Positions 15,825-25,080 are shown, counted from the first letter of the stretch. The stretch is DNA of 64,000 nt from Bacillus methanolicus (GCF_008764295.1 NZ_VTQX01000014.1:1-64000); one strand, 5' to 3'. Numbers and translations: made by a program. The notes: a model not told the origin generated them from the sequence alone.

Positions 15825-16542
15825 AATTCCAGTAATGGAAATTTTTGGACCCACTATTCAAGGGGAAGGAATGGTTATTGGTCAAAAAACAATGTTTGTC
15901 CGCACTGCTGGATGTGACTACTCTTGTTCTTGGTGTGACTCTGCTTTCACTTGGGATGGATCAGGTAAAAGCTTAATTAAACAAATGGAAGCGGAAGAGA
16001 TTTGGCATGAATTAAAAAGAATTGGTGGCGATGGGTTTTCCTTCGTCACTTTATCAGGAGGAAACCCAGCCCTGTTAAAGAATCTTTCGTATTTAATCGC
16101 TTTGTTAAAAGCAAAGCGTATCAATATTGGTTTAGAAACGCAAGGGTCTAAATGGCAAGATTGGTTCCTTCAGATCGATCAGTTGACTATTTCTCCAAAA
16201 CCTCCAAGTTCAGGGATGAACACAGACTTTGCGGTACTTGATACAATTATTAATAATTATATCGAGTCAAGTTCAGGTCAGATTAGCTTGAAAGTTGTAA
16301 TTTTTGATGATGAGGACTTTTTGTATGCAAAAAAGCTCCATCTGCGTTATCCGAATTTACCATTTTATTTACAAGTAGGCAATGATGACAGCAAAACAGA
16401 AGATAATGAGACACTTATTCGTCAGTTATTAAACAAGTATGAATGGCTGATCAATAAAACGATAGCGGATCATACATTAAATAATGTGAAAGTACTTCCA
16501 CAACTCCATACACTTATTTGGGGCAATAAACGTGGCGTTTAG
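15817..16542 (+). CDS. queE: 7-carboxy-7-deazaguanine synthase QueE
   Basis: A 241-aa radical SAM enzyme that contracts 6-carboxytetrahydropterin to 7-carboxy-7-deazaguanine. The CxxxCxxC cluster motif is GCDYSCSWCD at about residues 30-39, preceded by the substrate loop FGPTIQGEG. LSGGNPA is the SAM-binding GGE-like motif. I start it at the ATG at 15817 behind GGATGGAG; an open frame extends upstream to 15751 but only inside queD. queF, the next enzyme, is absent and a strong terminator follows, so preQ0 reduction must be encoded elsewhere. Confidence 0.94.
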   Translation: MSKIPVMEIFGPTIQGEGMVIGQKTMFVRTAGCDYSCSWCDSAFTWDGSGKSLIKQMEAEEIWHELKRIGGDGFSFVTLSGGNPALLKNLSYLIALLKAKRINIGLETQGSKWQDWFLQIDQLTISPKPPSSGMNTDFAVLDTIINNYIESSSGQISLKVVIFDDEDFLYAKKLHLRYPNLPFYLQVGNDDSKTEDNETLIRQLLNKYEWLINKTIADHTLNNVKVLPQLHTLIWGNKRGV

Positions 16543-16594
16543 AATATAGCTTAACGTTTGAAGAAAGCAAAACTGTCAACTTTATCCTTCGTTC

Positions 16595-16639
16595 AAACTG
16601 TAGACAATCTTTTGAAATAGAGTTGTCTACAGTTTTTTT
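16595..16639 (+). terminator. Terminator of the que operon
   Basis: A 13-bp perfect stem (AAACTGTAGACAA at 16595-16607 with TTGTCTACAGTTT at 16623-16635) followed by T residues. From 16640 to 16883 I see no gene and no promoter I would defend. Confidence 0.92.
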
Positions 16640-16883
16640 CGTTTCTAATCCACCTGATGATGGAAAAGGGAGATATGAAACAATATCATTGAAAGAGAGC
16701 GTTTAGTTATCACCACATTGGGCTATGCAAGGCAAATATTTATATAGAGTTGACTCTTATAAAGGGATTATCATGATTTCTGATTTTTATGCTTGTTTAC
16801 AGAAATTATTTACTATAGCATGTATGTAAAAGGCAATAGAGTAGCCTAACGGAGTGGTTCTCATAACGTAAGAGGGGATGTCT

Positions 16884-17969
16884 ATGGAAAGAAAAAAAAT
16901 AAGAGAATTGGGTGTTGTTGTTGGACAATTGCCATCGGGACCGAAAAATTGTCTTACTGATGTAAAGGGGGTTCATGTTGGTCATGTAACCTTATATCAT
17001 CCACTTACAAATGCCGATAATGAATGGGCATGTACAGGTGTGACGGCCATTCTTCCGCACGAACAAAATATCTTTCAAAACAAAGTTGTAGCAGCAAGCT
17101 ATGTTTTTAACGGTTTTGGCAAATCAACGGGCTTAGTGCAAATGAACGAATTAGGAAGATTAGAATCTCCGATCATGCTAACTAATACATTTGCGATACC
17201 TGCCGTAACACAAGGAACTTTAGAATATTTATTAGAGCAAAATCCAGAGATTGGAGAGACTACTGGTACTGTCAATATCGTCGTTGGGGAATGTAATGAT
17301 AGTTACTTGAATTCTATTCGAATGATGTCAGTAAAACCGAAGCATGCAAAAGAAGCCATCAGGATAGCTTCAACAGAAAAGGTAACGGAAGGAGCAGTAG
17401 GAGCAGGGACAGGAATGGTTTGTTTCGGTTATAAAGGTGGAATAGGCTGCTCATCACGTTTGGTTGTCGATGATGGAGAGCAAGGAGCTTACACGGTTGG
17501 ATGTCTAGTATTGAGTAATTTTGGTACTCAAGATGATTTATACATGTATAATCGTTTTATTGATACAGAAGGAAAATCCGAAGTTGTAAAGAATAACGAA
17601 GATGCACAAACAGACGGATCGATCATGATCGTGTTGGCTACTGATGCCCCTGTTAATGAACGTCAGCTTCAGAGAATTGCGAAAAGATGTGGAATCGGTC
17701 TCGGAAGAACAGGAAGCCATATGAGTCACGGAAGTGGAGATATTGTAATTGCCTTTTCAACCTCACAGACATTACCTCATTTTTCAAGCGATAAGAAAGA
17801 GCATCAATTCCTTTTTAGAGAAGACAGGCATATGATGAACATGCTTTTTTGCGCAGCTGCTGAAGCAACTGAAGAGGCAATTTTAAATTCATTAACGAGT
17901 GCAAAAACGACGTATGGAAGGAAAGGAAGAGCGGTGAAAGAGTTTCCTCTGAATCACCTCAGATCATAG
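16884..17969 (+). CDS. P1 family (DmpA/BapA-type) peptidase
   Basis: A 361-aa member of MEROPS family S58, the self-cleaving N-terminal nucleophile aminopeptidases (L-aminopeptidase D-Ala-esterase DmpA, beta-peptidyl aminopeptidase BapA). Family motifs are NCLTDVKGVHVGH at the N-terminus, the GAVGAGTGM loop and the GGIGCSSR segment where the precursor is expected to split into two chains, plus the C-terminal GRTGSHMSHGSGDIVIAFST region. There is no signal peptide, so it acts in the cytosol on small N-terminal-blocked or D-/beta-amino acid peptides. ATG 16884 sits 6 bases after AGAGGGG; the ATG at 16878 is too close. It is monocistronic. Confidence 0.88.
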   Translation: MERKKIRELGVVVGQLPSGPKNCLTDVKGVHVGHVTLYHPLTNADNEWACTGVTAILPHEQNIFQNKVVAASYVFNGFGKSTGLVQMNELGRLESPIMLTNTFAIPAVTQGTLEYLLEQNPEIGETTGTVNIVVGECNDSYLNSIRMMSVKPKHAKEAIRIASTEKVTEGAVGAGTGMVCFGYKGGIGCSSRLVVDDGEQGAYTVGCLVLSNFGTQDDLYMYNRFIDTEGKSEVVKNNEDAQTDGSIMIVLATDAPVNERQLQRIAKRCGIGLGRTGSHMSHGSGDIVIAFSTSQTLPHFSSDKKEHQFLFREDRHMMNMLFCAAAEATEEAILNSLTSAKTTYGRKGRAVKEFPLNHLRS

Positions 17970-18094
17970 TATATCTTATAAGCTGCTCTCCATCTTGAAT
18001 GTTTGCTACAGATGATTAAGTAAGCATACACCAAATAAATTCGCAATTTAGCAAAAATAAGTGTATCATGAAAGTAACGAGATTCTAACTTAAT

Positions 18095-18138
18095 GCTTGC
18101 AGGCGAGTTTAATGAAAAACAGGTCTGCAAGCTTTTTT
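18095..18138 (+). terminator. Rho-independent terminator after the P1 peptidase
   Basis: GCTTGCAG (18095-18102) pairs with CTGCAAGC (18125-18132), followed by six T. Between here and 18293 lies an upstream extension of the next open frame without a ribosome site, and nothing else clear. Confidence 0.8.
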
Positions 18139-18293
18139 GTTAATGGAACAAGGTAAATTCAAAGGAAGGGACAACAGTAATCTATACAGGCAAGAGCACG
18201 ATGAAAGAAACAGAATTATGGTTTTCTTTGTTTAGGGGGATACTGACTATTAATAAGCTTCGAAAATATAGTTTGGAAATGGAGATTATGCAT

Positions 18294-18647
18294 ATGAATG
18301 AGAAGGAAATTATCATTGAAATTGATAAAATAAAGTCAGGAAAGGCTAATATTATTTCTTTTTATCGCAAAAACAAACTAATTGATCGTGCACCACTTAG
18401 ACTAAAGGACAAATCAGAAAGCTACAACTATAATTATCGACATCACTTTGACGGAGATGATCTTGAAAAAATTAATGCGAAACAGTCTTCCGTTTTTCCT
18501 TATGATGGGCGTGGGAAGATCAATGAGTGGGCAGACGAAACAAAACGTTCTTTAAGGCAATTAATTATGGATGGCAAGTTTAATCGTGTTTTTACAAAAG
18601 GAACGACAAAATATAGCATTAAATTAGTTTGGGTTTCTGGTGAGTAG
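18294..18647 (+). CDS. Hypothetical protein, 117 aa
   Basis: I do not recognise this family. It is a basic, soluble protein with many Lys and Asn residues and the notable segments ISFYRKNKLIDRAPLRLKD, a Tyr/His patch (SYNYNYRHHFDGDD) and a C-terminal TKYSIKLVWVSGE strand. I placed the start at ATG 18294, nine bases after GGAG; the frame is open back to 18201, but that region has no ribosome site. A clear terminator follows. It could be a small nucleic-acid-binding protein, but nothing in the sequence proves this. Confidence 0.6.
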   Translation: MNEKEIIIEIDKIKSGKANIISFYRKNKLIDRAPLRLKDKSESYNYNYRHHFDGDDLEKINAKQSSVFPYDGRGKINEWADETKRSLRQLIMDGKFNRVFTKGTTKYSIKLVWVSGE

Positions 18648-18675
18648 GCGATAATTTTATCAATCACGTACTTTT

Positions 18676-18703
18676 AAGTCCTAGTGTTTCCACTAGGGCT
18701 TTT
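18676..18703 (+). terminator. Terminator after the 117-aa gene
   Basis: AGTCCTAGTG pairs with CACTAGGGCT around TTTC, followed by TTTT. Confidence 0.8.
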
Positions 18704-18796
18704 AGTTTGCCTAATAAGAAAAACTAGCCATGTACAGCATTATATTAAATTGTGAAGATGGTCATTGTGAGAGGTTGAAAAAAGACATTGATTACA

Positions 18797-18840
18797 AAAC
18801 TGGATGACGCAGCAAGTTCGTGATAGCATCATCCAGTTTA
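18797..18840 (-). terminator. Terminator of the minus-strand ECF S gene
   Basis: An 11-bp perfect stem (AAACTGGATGA at 18797-18807 with TCATCCAGTTT at 18829-18839). On the minus strand it follows the ECF S component stop and ends in TTTT. Confidence 0.7.
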
Positions 18841-18846
18841 CTCATT

Positions 18847-19368
18847 TTATAAATGTCTTTTTAATCGTGCTGCAAGTGGAATTACGATGATGCCAGCGAT
18901 GACGACTTGCATGATGTTCCCTGGAACTGAACCAAATGGTAAGACCCAATTGCTGTATAAGAGTACTTCTGCAAAATAGTAGCCTACTACTTTAATAATT
19001 AAAGCAACGGCTACAGCCATTGAATAGACGTATAATTTTTTCCCTGGAAGCTTTTCGGCGATCAACCCAGCAAGATATCCCATTGTCCCAACGATAACGA
19101 AAGTAAAAGGCGCCCATGCTGTCCAGCCTGAAATGAGGTCAAATAATCCCATTCCTACAGCACCTGCAATCGCTCCTGATTTTCTTCCATAAAGAAATGC
19201 AGCGATCAAAAGGGGAACATTTCCTAAATGAATCAGTCCGCCATTTCCCATGATTGGCAAGCGAATATTAATGAACATTGTCGATACAAAGACTAATGCG
19301 ATAAAAAGAGCATTGATTACTAATATTTTGGTTTTCACTGCTTGTTTTGGTGCCAAAGTTGAATTCAT
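18847..19368 (-). CDS. ECF transporter S component (PF07155-like)
   Basis: A 173-aa membrane protein with five to six helices resembling the riboflavin/HmpT-type S components of ECF vitamin transporters. The N-terminal helix and the block GLIHLGNVPLLIAAFLYGRKSGAIAG (two parts) plus GLFDLISGWTAWAPFTF are the substrate-site signature. The specific vitamin cannot be assigned; pyrimidine, pantothenate and queuosine-precursor carriers share this look, and it lies 2.3 kb from the queCDE operon without a clear link. The start is ATG 19368 behind AGAGGT; the upstream frame (to 19419) has no ribosome site. There is no ATPase nearby, so it should use the general ECF module. Confidence 0.8.
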   Translation of the reverse strand: MNSTLAPKQAVKTKILVINALFIALVFVSTMFINIRLPIMGNGGLIHLGNVPLLIAAFLYGRKSGAIAGAVGMGLFDLISGWTAWAPFTFVIVGTMGYLAGLIAEKLPGKKLYVYSMAVAVALIIKVVGYYFAEVLLYSNWVLPFGSVPGNIMQVVIAGIIVIPLAARLKRHL

Positions 19369-19493
19369 CGACGTACCTCTTCCTATTTTTTTAATTACTA
19401 TCATACTAGATTTACTCAATTTAATAAATATTTTTTATTCATGCTTACTTTTAAAGGCTAAATATATATGTTAAATCATAATTTTACGAAAGT

Positions 19494-19574
19494 TCGGCAA
19501 ACTCAGCCGATTTATCGTCTCATTTTTTAAAAAAGAAAGAGAACCGTCTCCCATTATTATTGAAACAACAATAA
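19494..19574 (+). promoter_or_regulatory. Candidate upstream activating sequences of the sigma-54 promoter
   Basis: Two inverted repeats lie 20-115 bp before the -24 element: TCGGC-N7-GCCGA (19494-19510) and TTATTG-N6-CAATAA (19557-19574). NtrC-type activators bind such sites upstream of sigma-54 promoters. Which of them, if either, is used is a guess. Confidence 0.35.
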
Positions 19575-19591
19575 ATACTTGAACTAATGAG

Positions 19592-19609
19592 TTGGCACAG
19601 TAATTGCAT
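19592..19609 (+). promoter_or_regulatory. Sigma-54 (-24/-12) promoter
   Basis: TTGGCACAGTAATTGCAT fits the TTGGCAC-N5-TTGCA consensus exactly, with 10 bp between the GG (19594-19595) and the GC (19606-19607). It precedes the alcohol dehydrogenase gene, and a sigma-54 activator gene lies just beyond that gene. Confidence 0.88.
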
Positions 19610-19649
19610 AAAAATATAGTGAACTTTTTAAACAGGGGGAATGGAAACG

Positions 19650-20663
19650 ATGAAAGCGGCAATTGTCAATGAATTTAAGAAACAATTGGAGATCAAGGAA
19701 GTGGAAAAACCGACTTTAAATTACGGAGAAGTACTAGTGAAGCTTGAGGCATGTGGGGTATGCCATACAGATCTTCACGCCGCCCATGGTGATTGGCCGA
19801 TTAAACCTAAGTTGCCTTTAATTCCTGGTCATGAAGGGGTTGGAATCGTTGAGGCAGTCGGTGATGGAGTAAAATCATTGAAGATAGGTGATCGAGTTGG
19901 AATTCCATGGCTTTACTCTGCTTGTGGAGAATGTGAATACTGTTTGAGCGGACGTGAAACGCTTTGTCTGAAACAAGAGAACGGGGGATACTCTGTTGAT
20001 GGTGGCTATGCTGAATATTGTAAGGCTCCAGCAGATTATGTTGCAAGAATTCCAGAAGGGCTTGATCCTGTTGAAGTAGCCCCAATCCTCTGCGCTGGTG
20101 TGACGACATATAAAGCTTTAAAGGTATCTGAAGCAAAACCAGGCGATTGGGTAGCTATTTATGGGATTGGTGGTTTGGGTCATATAGCACTTCAATATGC
20201 AAAAGTAATGGGATTTAATGTTATTGCTGTAGATATTCAGGATGAAAAATTGCAGTTAGCGCAAGAATTAGGTGCAGATCTTACCGTAAACGGATTGAAG
20301 GAGGATCCGGCGACAGCAATTCAGGCAAAGGTAGGAGGCGTGCAAGCGGCCGTTAGTGTTGCTGTCACACAAAAGGCTTTTGAGCAAGCATATCGTTCTG
20401 TTAAAAGAGGTGGAACGCTAGTTGTAGTGGGTCTTCCTCATGATGATCTACCTATTCCGATTTTTAATACCGTCTTAAATGGAGTCACAGTTAGAGGATC
20501 AATTGTAGGAACTAGAAAGGACATGCAGGAGGCGCTTGATTTTGCAGCTAAAGGGAAAATTCGCTGTCAAATTGAAACCGCTTCCTTAGACGAAGTAAAT
20601 GAAGTTTTTGAGCGAATGATTAATGGTAAGATAAACGGCCGAGTTGTTTTAAAGATGGATTAA
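19650..20663 (+). CDS. adhP: Zinc-dependent alcohol dehydrogenase
   Basis: A 337-aa NAD-dependent medium-chain alcohol dehydrogenase (AdhP/AdhT type). Catalytic zinc ligands are Cys in CGVCHTDLH and His in GHEGVG; the structural zinc site is the four-cysteine lobe [25 protein letters not shown] is the Rossmann motif. It interconverts primary alcohols and aldehydes in the cytosol. I start it at ATG 19650, nine bases after AGGGGGA; ATG 19641 abuts that site. A perfect sigma-54 promoter precedes it. The convergent operon downstream encodes an iron alcohol dehydrogenase and a two-component system with a sigma-54 activator, its likely regulator. Confidence 0.93.
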   Translation: MKAAIVNEFKKQLEIKEVEKPTLNYGEVLVKLEACGVCHTDLHAAHGDWPIKPKLPLIPGHEGVGIVEAVGDGVKSLKIGDRVGIPWLYSACGECEYCLSGRETLCLKQENGGYSVDGGYAEYCKAPADYVARIPEGLDPVEVAPILCAGVTTYKALKVSEAKPGDWVAIYGIGGLGHIALQYAKVMGFNVIAVDIQDEKLQLAQELGADLTVNGLKEDPATAIQAKVGGVQAAVSVAVTQKAFEQAYRSVKRGGTLVVVGLPHDDLPIPIFNTVLNGVTVRGSIVGTRKDMQEALDFAAKGKIRCQIETASLDEVNEVFERMINGKINGRVVLKMD

Positions 20664-20668
20664 CAAGT

Positions 20669-20708
20669 GGAGTGCAAGGTTTTATTCTTGCACTCCTCAT
20701 TTTTTTTC
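20669..20708. terminator. Bidirectional terminator between adhP and the response regulator
   Basis: GGAGTGCAAG (20669-20678) pairs with CTTGCACTCC (20687-20696), with T runs on the plus side inside the end of the convergent gene. Confidence 0.85.
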
Positions 20709-22136
20709 ATTTAAATAATAGCGTAATTTTCGCAATGTAATCCCAAGTTCTTCTGCTGCCTTTTTTCGATTTCCAATCGTATTTTTTAACGCTTTTTCAA
20801 TAAAGGCTTGTGTTGTTTTTGCTTCAAGCATATTCATCATTTCAAACACATTATTTAAGTCTGAGTTTTTTTTCGCATATAACATTTTTAATATTTCTTC
20901 TGACCAGTTTCTTAAAAATGGTTCAAAGTTGGCATGGTGATAAACCTGAGTGGATGGGTCATTCATATTGTGAACATGATCGCTTACATTTCGAAATCTT
21001 TCCGGAAGATAGTCCGCTGTAATCACTGCTGTTTCTTCTTCAGCAAAGGTGACTGCTCTTTTAATGACATTCACTAGTTCACGAATATTTCCTGGCCATG
21101 TATAAGAACGAAGACAATCAAGCGCTTCTTTTGTAAAGGTAAAGTTCAGTTGCTCCTTTTGTAGATAAAATTCAATAAATAGAGGAATGTCTTCAGAGCG
21201 AAGGCGCAGCGGTGGGATCGTTAGCTTCACTACATCAAGACGATAAAGAAGATCTTCACGAAATGAACCATTTTTGACAGCATTCTCAAGTTTAACATGG
21301 GTAGCAGCGATAATTCTGGCAAGATTAAACTCAGTCATTTCACCGCCAACTTTTATAAATTCGCCTGTTTCCAATACTCGTAAAAGCTTCACTTGTGCAG
21401 TCAATGATGCTTCTCCAATTTCATCAAGAAATAAAGTGCCTTTGCCTGCAAGTTGAAAGAACCCCTTTCGGTCTTTCGTAGCACCGGTAAAAGCTCCTTT
21501 TTCATGGCCAAACAATTCACTTTCAAGCAAATTTTCTGAAATGGCACCACAATTTATTCCGACAAAAGGATAATTTTTACGCAAGCTTGCATGATGAATG
21601 AAGCGGGCAAGGATCTCCTTGCCGGTTCCCGTTTCTCCCTCTATCAGGATCGGGATATTTTTCTGAGCTAATTTGTGAGCTAATTTGAATACCTGTATCA
21701 TTTCTTTGTTGTTGCCAATAAAACAATTCAATTGCAGCGCTAATTTATCAATTTCAGCGTGATTAGAACCATTTTCATTTTGTAAAATCCGCTCCGTTAA
21801 ATGTTCAATATCTTTAATATCATCAAATGGTTTTTCAATAAAGTCATTTGCGCCAAATTTTATCGCATCCACAGCCGTTTGAATAGTGGCATACCCAGTC
21901 ATGACGACTACTTTACAAGCTGGCTGCACCGTCTTTAATGTTTTCAAAATAGCAAGGCCATTTCGGTCAGGGAGTTTCACATCAAGAAATGCCAATTGAA
22001 ACTCTTTATTTTGAATTTTTGAATCGAATTCCACACCACTAGAACAAATGGTCATCGAGTGCCCTTTATCATTTAATAAATGCGAAAGAAATGTGCTAAC
22101 TTCTTTCTCGTCATCAACGATTAAAATCTCTGCCAT
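20697..22136 (-). CDS. NtrC-family sigma-54-dependent response regulator
   Basis: A 479-aa three-domain activator. The receiver domain (1-120) has the phospho-acceptor Asp52 in FLDVKLPD and the acidic pair DD8-9. The AAA+ domain (about 135-375) has Walker A GETGTGKE (168-175) and the sigma-54 contact loop GAFTGA (214-219). The C-terminal Fis-type helix-turn-helix (about 440-479) contains NRKKAAEELGITLRKLRYYL. Once phosphorylated it should bind upstream sites and drive sigma-54 promoters, most plausibly the -24/-12 promoter at 19592-19609. It lies 4 bases after its cognate kinase gene, in one operon with the iron alcohol dehydrogenase. The inducing signal is unknown. Confidence 0.93.
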   Translation of the reverse strand: MAEILIVDDEKEVSTFLSHLLNDKGHSMTICSSGVEFDSKIQNKEFQLAFLDVKLPDRNGLAILKTLKTVQPACKVVVMTGYATIQTAVDAIKFGANDFIEKPFDDIKDIEHLTERILQNENGSNHAEIDKLALQLNCFIGNNKEMIQVFKLAHKLAQKNIPILIEGETGTGKEILARFIHHASLRKNYPFVGINCGAISENLLESELFGHEKGAFTGATKDRKGFFQLAGKGTLFLDEIGEASLTAQVKLLRVLETGEFIKVGGEMTEFNLARIIAATHVKLENAVKNGSFREDLLYRLDVVKLTIPPLRLRSEDIPLFIEFYLQKEQLNFTFTKEALDCLRSYTWPGNIRELVNVIKRAVTFAEEETAVITADYLPERFRNVSDHVHNMNDPSTQVYHHANFEPFLRNWSEEILKMLYAKKNSDLNNVFEMMNMLEAKTTQAFIEKALKNTIGNRKKAAEELGITLRKLRYYLNEKK

Positions 22137-22140
22137 TGTT

Positions 22141-23769
22141 TCACTCCTTGATCGGAAGAATTAGCTTAAATGTACTACCTTGATTCTGCTTACTTGTTAC
22201 TTTGATCGTTCCACCATGGGCTTCAGCAATACCAAGGCTAACTGATAAGCCGAGACCTGTTCCTTGTGCTCCTGTTTTTGTCGTAAAAAAGGGATTAAAA
22301 ATCTCAAGGATAGATTGCTCCTCTATGCCGGAGCCATTATCAGTTACAGCAAGGATAACTTTGCCATGTTCTTGAAAAGTTTCAAGTAAAATTTTTTTCG
22401 GATGGTCACTGCCTTCAAAAGCATCCTTGGCATTTAATAATAAATTTAAAATAATTTGCCCAATTTGTTGCAAGTTGCCATCAATAAATGGAAGTTTATG
22501 ATCGAGCTTCGTTTCTACTTCAATCATTTGTTTATGCAATTGATTGCCAATGATGCTCAATACTTGAGCTACAGCATCATTTACGGAGCACTTTTCAAAG
22601 TGATACTGCTCCTGTCGAGAGAAGGTTAGTAGATTGCGAATGATATTTTTACTTCGTTTTCCACATTCATGAATGTCTTCAAGTAGTTGCTTTAATTGAA
22701 CATCTTTTAGCTTTAATTTTCTTTTTAAAAGTTGTGCATTCCCCATAATCGCAGTTAAGGGATTATTTAGTTCGTGCGCTACACCAGCAGCCATTTCACC
22801 AATCGCCGCGAGCTTTCCAGATTGGAGCAACTGTGCTTCAATCTGTTTTTTTGCAGTAATATCCTTAATATAGATGATCGAAGCATACTGTTCGTTATGT
22901 TCATCCAGAACAGGATAGCAATAATATTCACAAATCCTTTTAGCGATAAGGATCTCCCCAGAAGAAGGGAAATTTAAAATAGGCGAAAATTGAAATGGGT
23001 AGTCGCCCTGTTTGAATGGAAAGTCATGAATTGAATGTCCTTCTAGTTTCTCGGAATGGGAAAATATTTGTTGTGCTGCTTTATTTGCTTGAAGGATGAT
23101 CCCATTTAAATCAATGATGAAAATGGCATCAAATACGGCTTGAAAAGTTTCTTCCCACTGTTTCTTTCTCTGCAACACTTCATTGAAAAGACGTGCGTTT
23201 TCTAAACAAACAGCAATTTGATTGGAGAGCTGTTGGAAAAACGTGCGATCAGTCTCCAATAACTCCAGTTTTTCCTTGCTTCCTAATGAAAGAATACCAA
23301 TCGTTTTATCTTTATACTCAAGAGGCAATAAAAGGAAGCTTTTAAGCTCCATATTGAGCAAAGCATGATCTTCGAATATTTCCTCGTTTTCTCTAATGTA
23401 GTAAAGGTGAGCTTGACCTGTTTTTAAAACAGTCCAGTACAGGCTCTGCTGTTTTGGAATGAGCGTTCCTTGCTCAAAATAGTGTAAATCTAATGGATAG
23501 CAGTGTGAAAGAGTAAGGATATTTTCGACTTTTAAGAAAAGTGATATTCGATCAATCGGAAAGATTGTCTTTAATTTTCCAAGCACTTTTTCTAGCATAT
23601 CATTTATGGACATGTCGACATTAAAGCTTCGCATGATCTCGTTAATAATTTCTAATTGGATATTTTTCTTTTCGAGTTCGTGGACGGTTTCTTTCAATTC
23701 TGTATAATAATTCCTTTTTGACGATTGAATTCCTGTTAATAATTCAATCATTCTTTCTTGTTTATTCAC
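22141..23769 (-). CDS. Cytosolic GAF/PAS sensor histidine kinase
   Basis: A 542-aa kinase without transmembrane segments. An N-terminal coiled region leads into a GAF domain (about 45-195), a PAS domain (about 205-315), the HisKA dimerisation domain with the phospho-acceptor His in MAAGVAHELNNPLTAIMGN (about residue 330) and a HATPase domain with the N box NLLLNAKDAF and G boxes DNGSGI and GTGLGLS. It should sense a soluble cue, perhaps an alcohol, aldehyde or redox state, and phosphorylate the NtrC-type regulator encoded 4 bases downstream. A dehydrogenase gene precedes it by 12 bases, consistent with one operon. Confidence 0.92.
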   Translation of the reverse strand: MNKQERMIELLTGIQSSKRNYYTELKETVHELEKKNIQLEIINEIMRSFNVDMSINDMLEKVLGKLKTIFPIDRISLFLKVENILTLSHCYPLDLHYFEQGTLIPKQQSLYWTVLKTGQAHLYYIRENEEIFEDHALLNMELKSFLLLPLEYKDKTIGILSLGSKEKLELLETDRTFFQQLSNQIAVCLENARLFNEVLQRKKQWEETFQAVFDAIFIIDLNGIILQANKAAQQIFSHSEKLEGHSIHDFPFKQGDYPFQFSPILNFPSSGEILIAKRICEYYCYPVLDEHNEQYASIIYIKDITAKKQIEAQLLQSGKLAAIGEMAAGVAHELNNPLTAIMGNAQLLKRKLKLKDVQLKQLLEDIHECGKRSKNIIRNLLTFSRQEQYHFEKCSVNDAVAQVLSIIGNQLHKQMIEVETKLDHKLPFIDGNLQQIGQIILNLLLNAKDAFEGSDHPKKILLETFQEHGKVILAVTDNGSGIEEQSILEIFNPFFTTKTGAQGTGLGLSVSLGIAEAHGGTIKVTSKQNQGSTFKLILPIKE

Positions 23770-23781
23770 GGAATATCCCCC

Positions 23782-24927
23782 TTATAATGCTTGATGAAAA
23801 AGCCTTTCTACATCTTTTTCCTTAATATCGCGGGGATTCGTAATCATGCAAGCATCGTTCAAAGCAAGACAGCTTAATTCTCTAAGTATCGTTTCTTCAA
23901 GTCCCATTTCCGATAAAGATTGAGGGGCACCAATATCAAGTGATAATTGTTTTACATGTTCGATCGCTTTTTTTCCAGCTTCGTATACACTTAAGCCTTC
24001 AGTATGTTCACCAAGCAATTCAGCAATATCGCAAAATTTTTGAGGAGCTGCTAACAAATTAAAGTCCATCACATGAGGTAGAAGGACTGCATTTACATCG
24101 CCGTGCAACAGCGGATATCGACCACCAACTGAATGCGACATAGCATGTACAGCGCCCAATATTGCATTGGAAAATGCGAGCCCGGCTTGAAGGCTTGCCA
24201 TGGCCATATGCTCCTTTGCTTCTTTATTTAATCTTGAGGCTACTGATGGTCGTAAATATTTGGAGACAAGACGAATAGCATTTCTTGAATATACCTCCGT
24301 TAAAGCAGTTGCGGCGACGCTTACATATGATTCAATAGCATGTGTTAAAACATCCAAACCAGTTGAAGCGGTAAGATGGTCGTGTTTTGTCGAAAGGGTG
24401 AGCGGGTCAATAATCGCAATATCGGGAACGAGCGATTTTGAAATAATCGTCATTTTCTTTTTCTTTTTGCTGTCAACAATTACAGAAAATTGCGAAACTT
24501 CGGACCCGGATCCGGCTGTTGTCGCCGCCATAATAAGGGGAGGGAGAGGTTTTTTTATTTGATCAACTCCTTCGTACTCTGAGATTGTTCCGCCATTTGT
24601 GACTAAAATAGCTACTGCCTTTGCTACATCAATGGCACTACCGCCACCAATTCCGATAATTGCATCGCATTCATTCTCAACATAAACATTAGCACCAAGC
24701 TCTGCTTCATAATCTTTCGGGTTAGTTGTAATTTCATTGAAACTTGTGTAGCTTAATCCTGCGTTTTTACAGCTTTTTTCAACCACATCTGTCCAACCGG
24801 CCTCCATAACCCCTCGATCCGTTACAATTAGTACGTTTTTTGCTCCGAGTCGGATACAACTTTCTCCTACCTGGTAGAGGGAATTGTGACCGAATATTAC
24901 TTCAGGCATGACAAATTTATTGATCAT
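23782..24927 (-). CDS. Iron-containing alcohol dehydrogenase
   Basis: A 381-aa member of the Fe-ADH (group III) family. The NAD-binding GGGSAIDVAKA motif lies at about residues 95-105, and the metal site is formed by Asp and His residues in TGLDVLTHAIE, NAILGAVHAMSHSVGG and LLHGDVNAVLLPH; the C-terminal NDACMITNPR is also family-typical. It oxidises or reduces alcohols, diols or aldehydes in the cytosol. Start ATG 24927 follows GGTGGTGTAG; the frame is open to 25005 but without a ribosome site. First gene of an operon with the kinase and sigma-54 activator; on the minus strand a TATAAT lies about 25 bases before the start. Confidence 0.9.
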   Translation of the reverse strand: MINKFVMPEVIFGHNSLYQVGESCIRLGAKNVLIVTDRGVMEAGWTDVVEKSCKNAGLSYTSFNEITTNPKDYEAELGANVYVENECDAIIGIGGGSAIDVAKAVAILVTNGGTISEYEGVDQIKKPLPPLIMAATTAGSGSEVSQFSVIVDSKKKKKMTIISKSLVPDIAIIDPLTLSTKHDHLTASTGLDVLTHAIESYVSVAATALTEVYSRNAIRLVSKYLRPSVASRLNKEAKEHMAMASLQAGLAFSNAILGAVHAMSHSVGGRYPLLHGDVNAVLLPHVMDFNLLAAPQKFCDIAELLGEHTEGLSVYEAGKKAIEHVKQLSLDIGAPQSLSEMGLEETILRELSCLALNDACMITNPRDIKEKDVERLFHQAL

Positions 24928-25030
24928 CACTACACCACCAATCATTATATTAAAGTAAATATTCGCTAATAATTGGAAAAATCCTTCGTAACATGTATTG
25001 TTCATTTGCTTTTAATGATTAAGGATGACA

Positions 25031-25080
25031 AAAAAACAGAACACGAACAGATTCTATCATCTGAACGTGTTCTGTTTTTT
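25031..25080. terminator. Bidirectional terminator between Fe-ADH and blaI
   Basis: AAAAAACAGAACACG (25031-25045) pairs with CGTGTTCTGTTTTTT (25066-25080), giving A and T runs on both sides. It ends the blaR1-blaI transcript at the very end of blaI. Confidence 0.85.
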
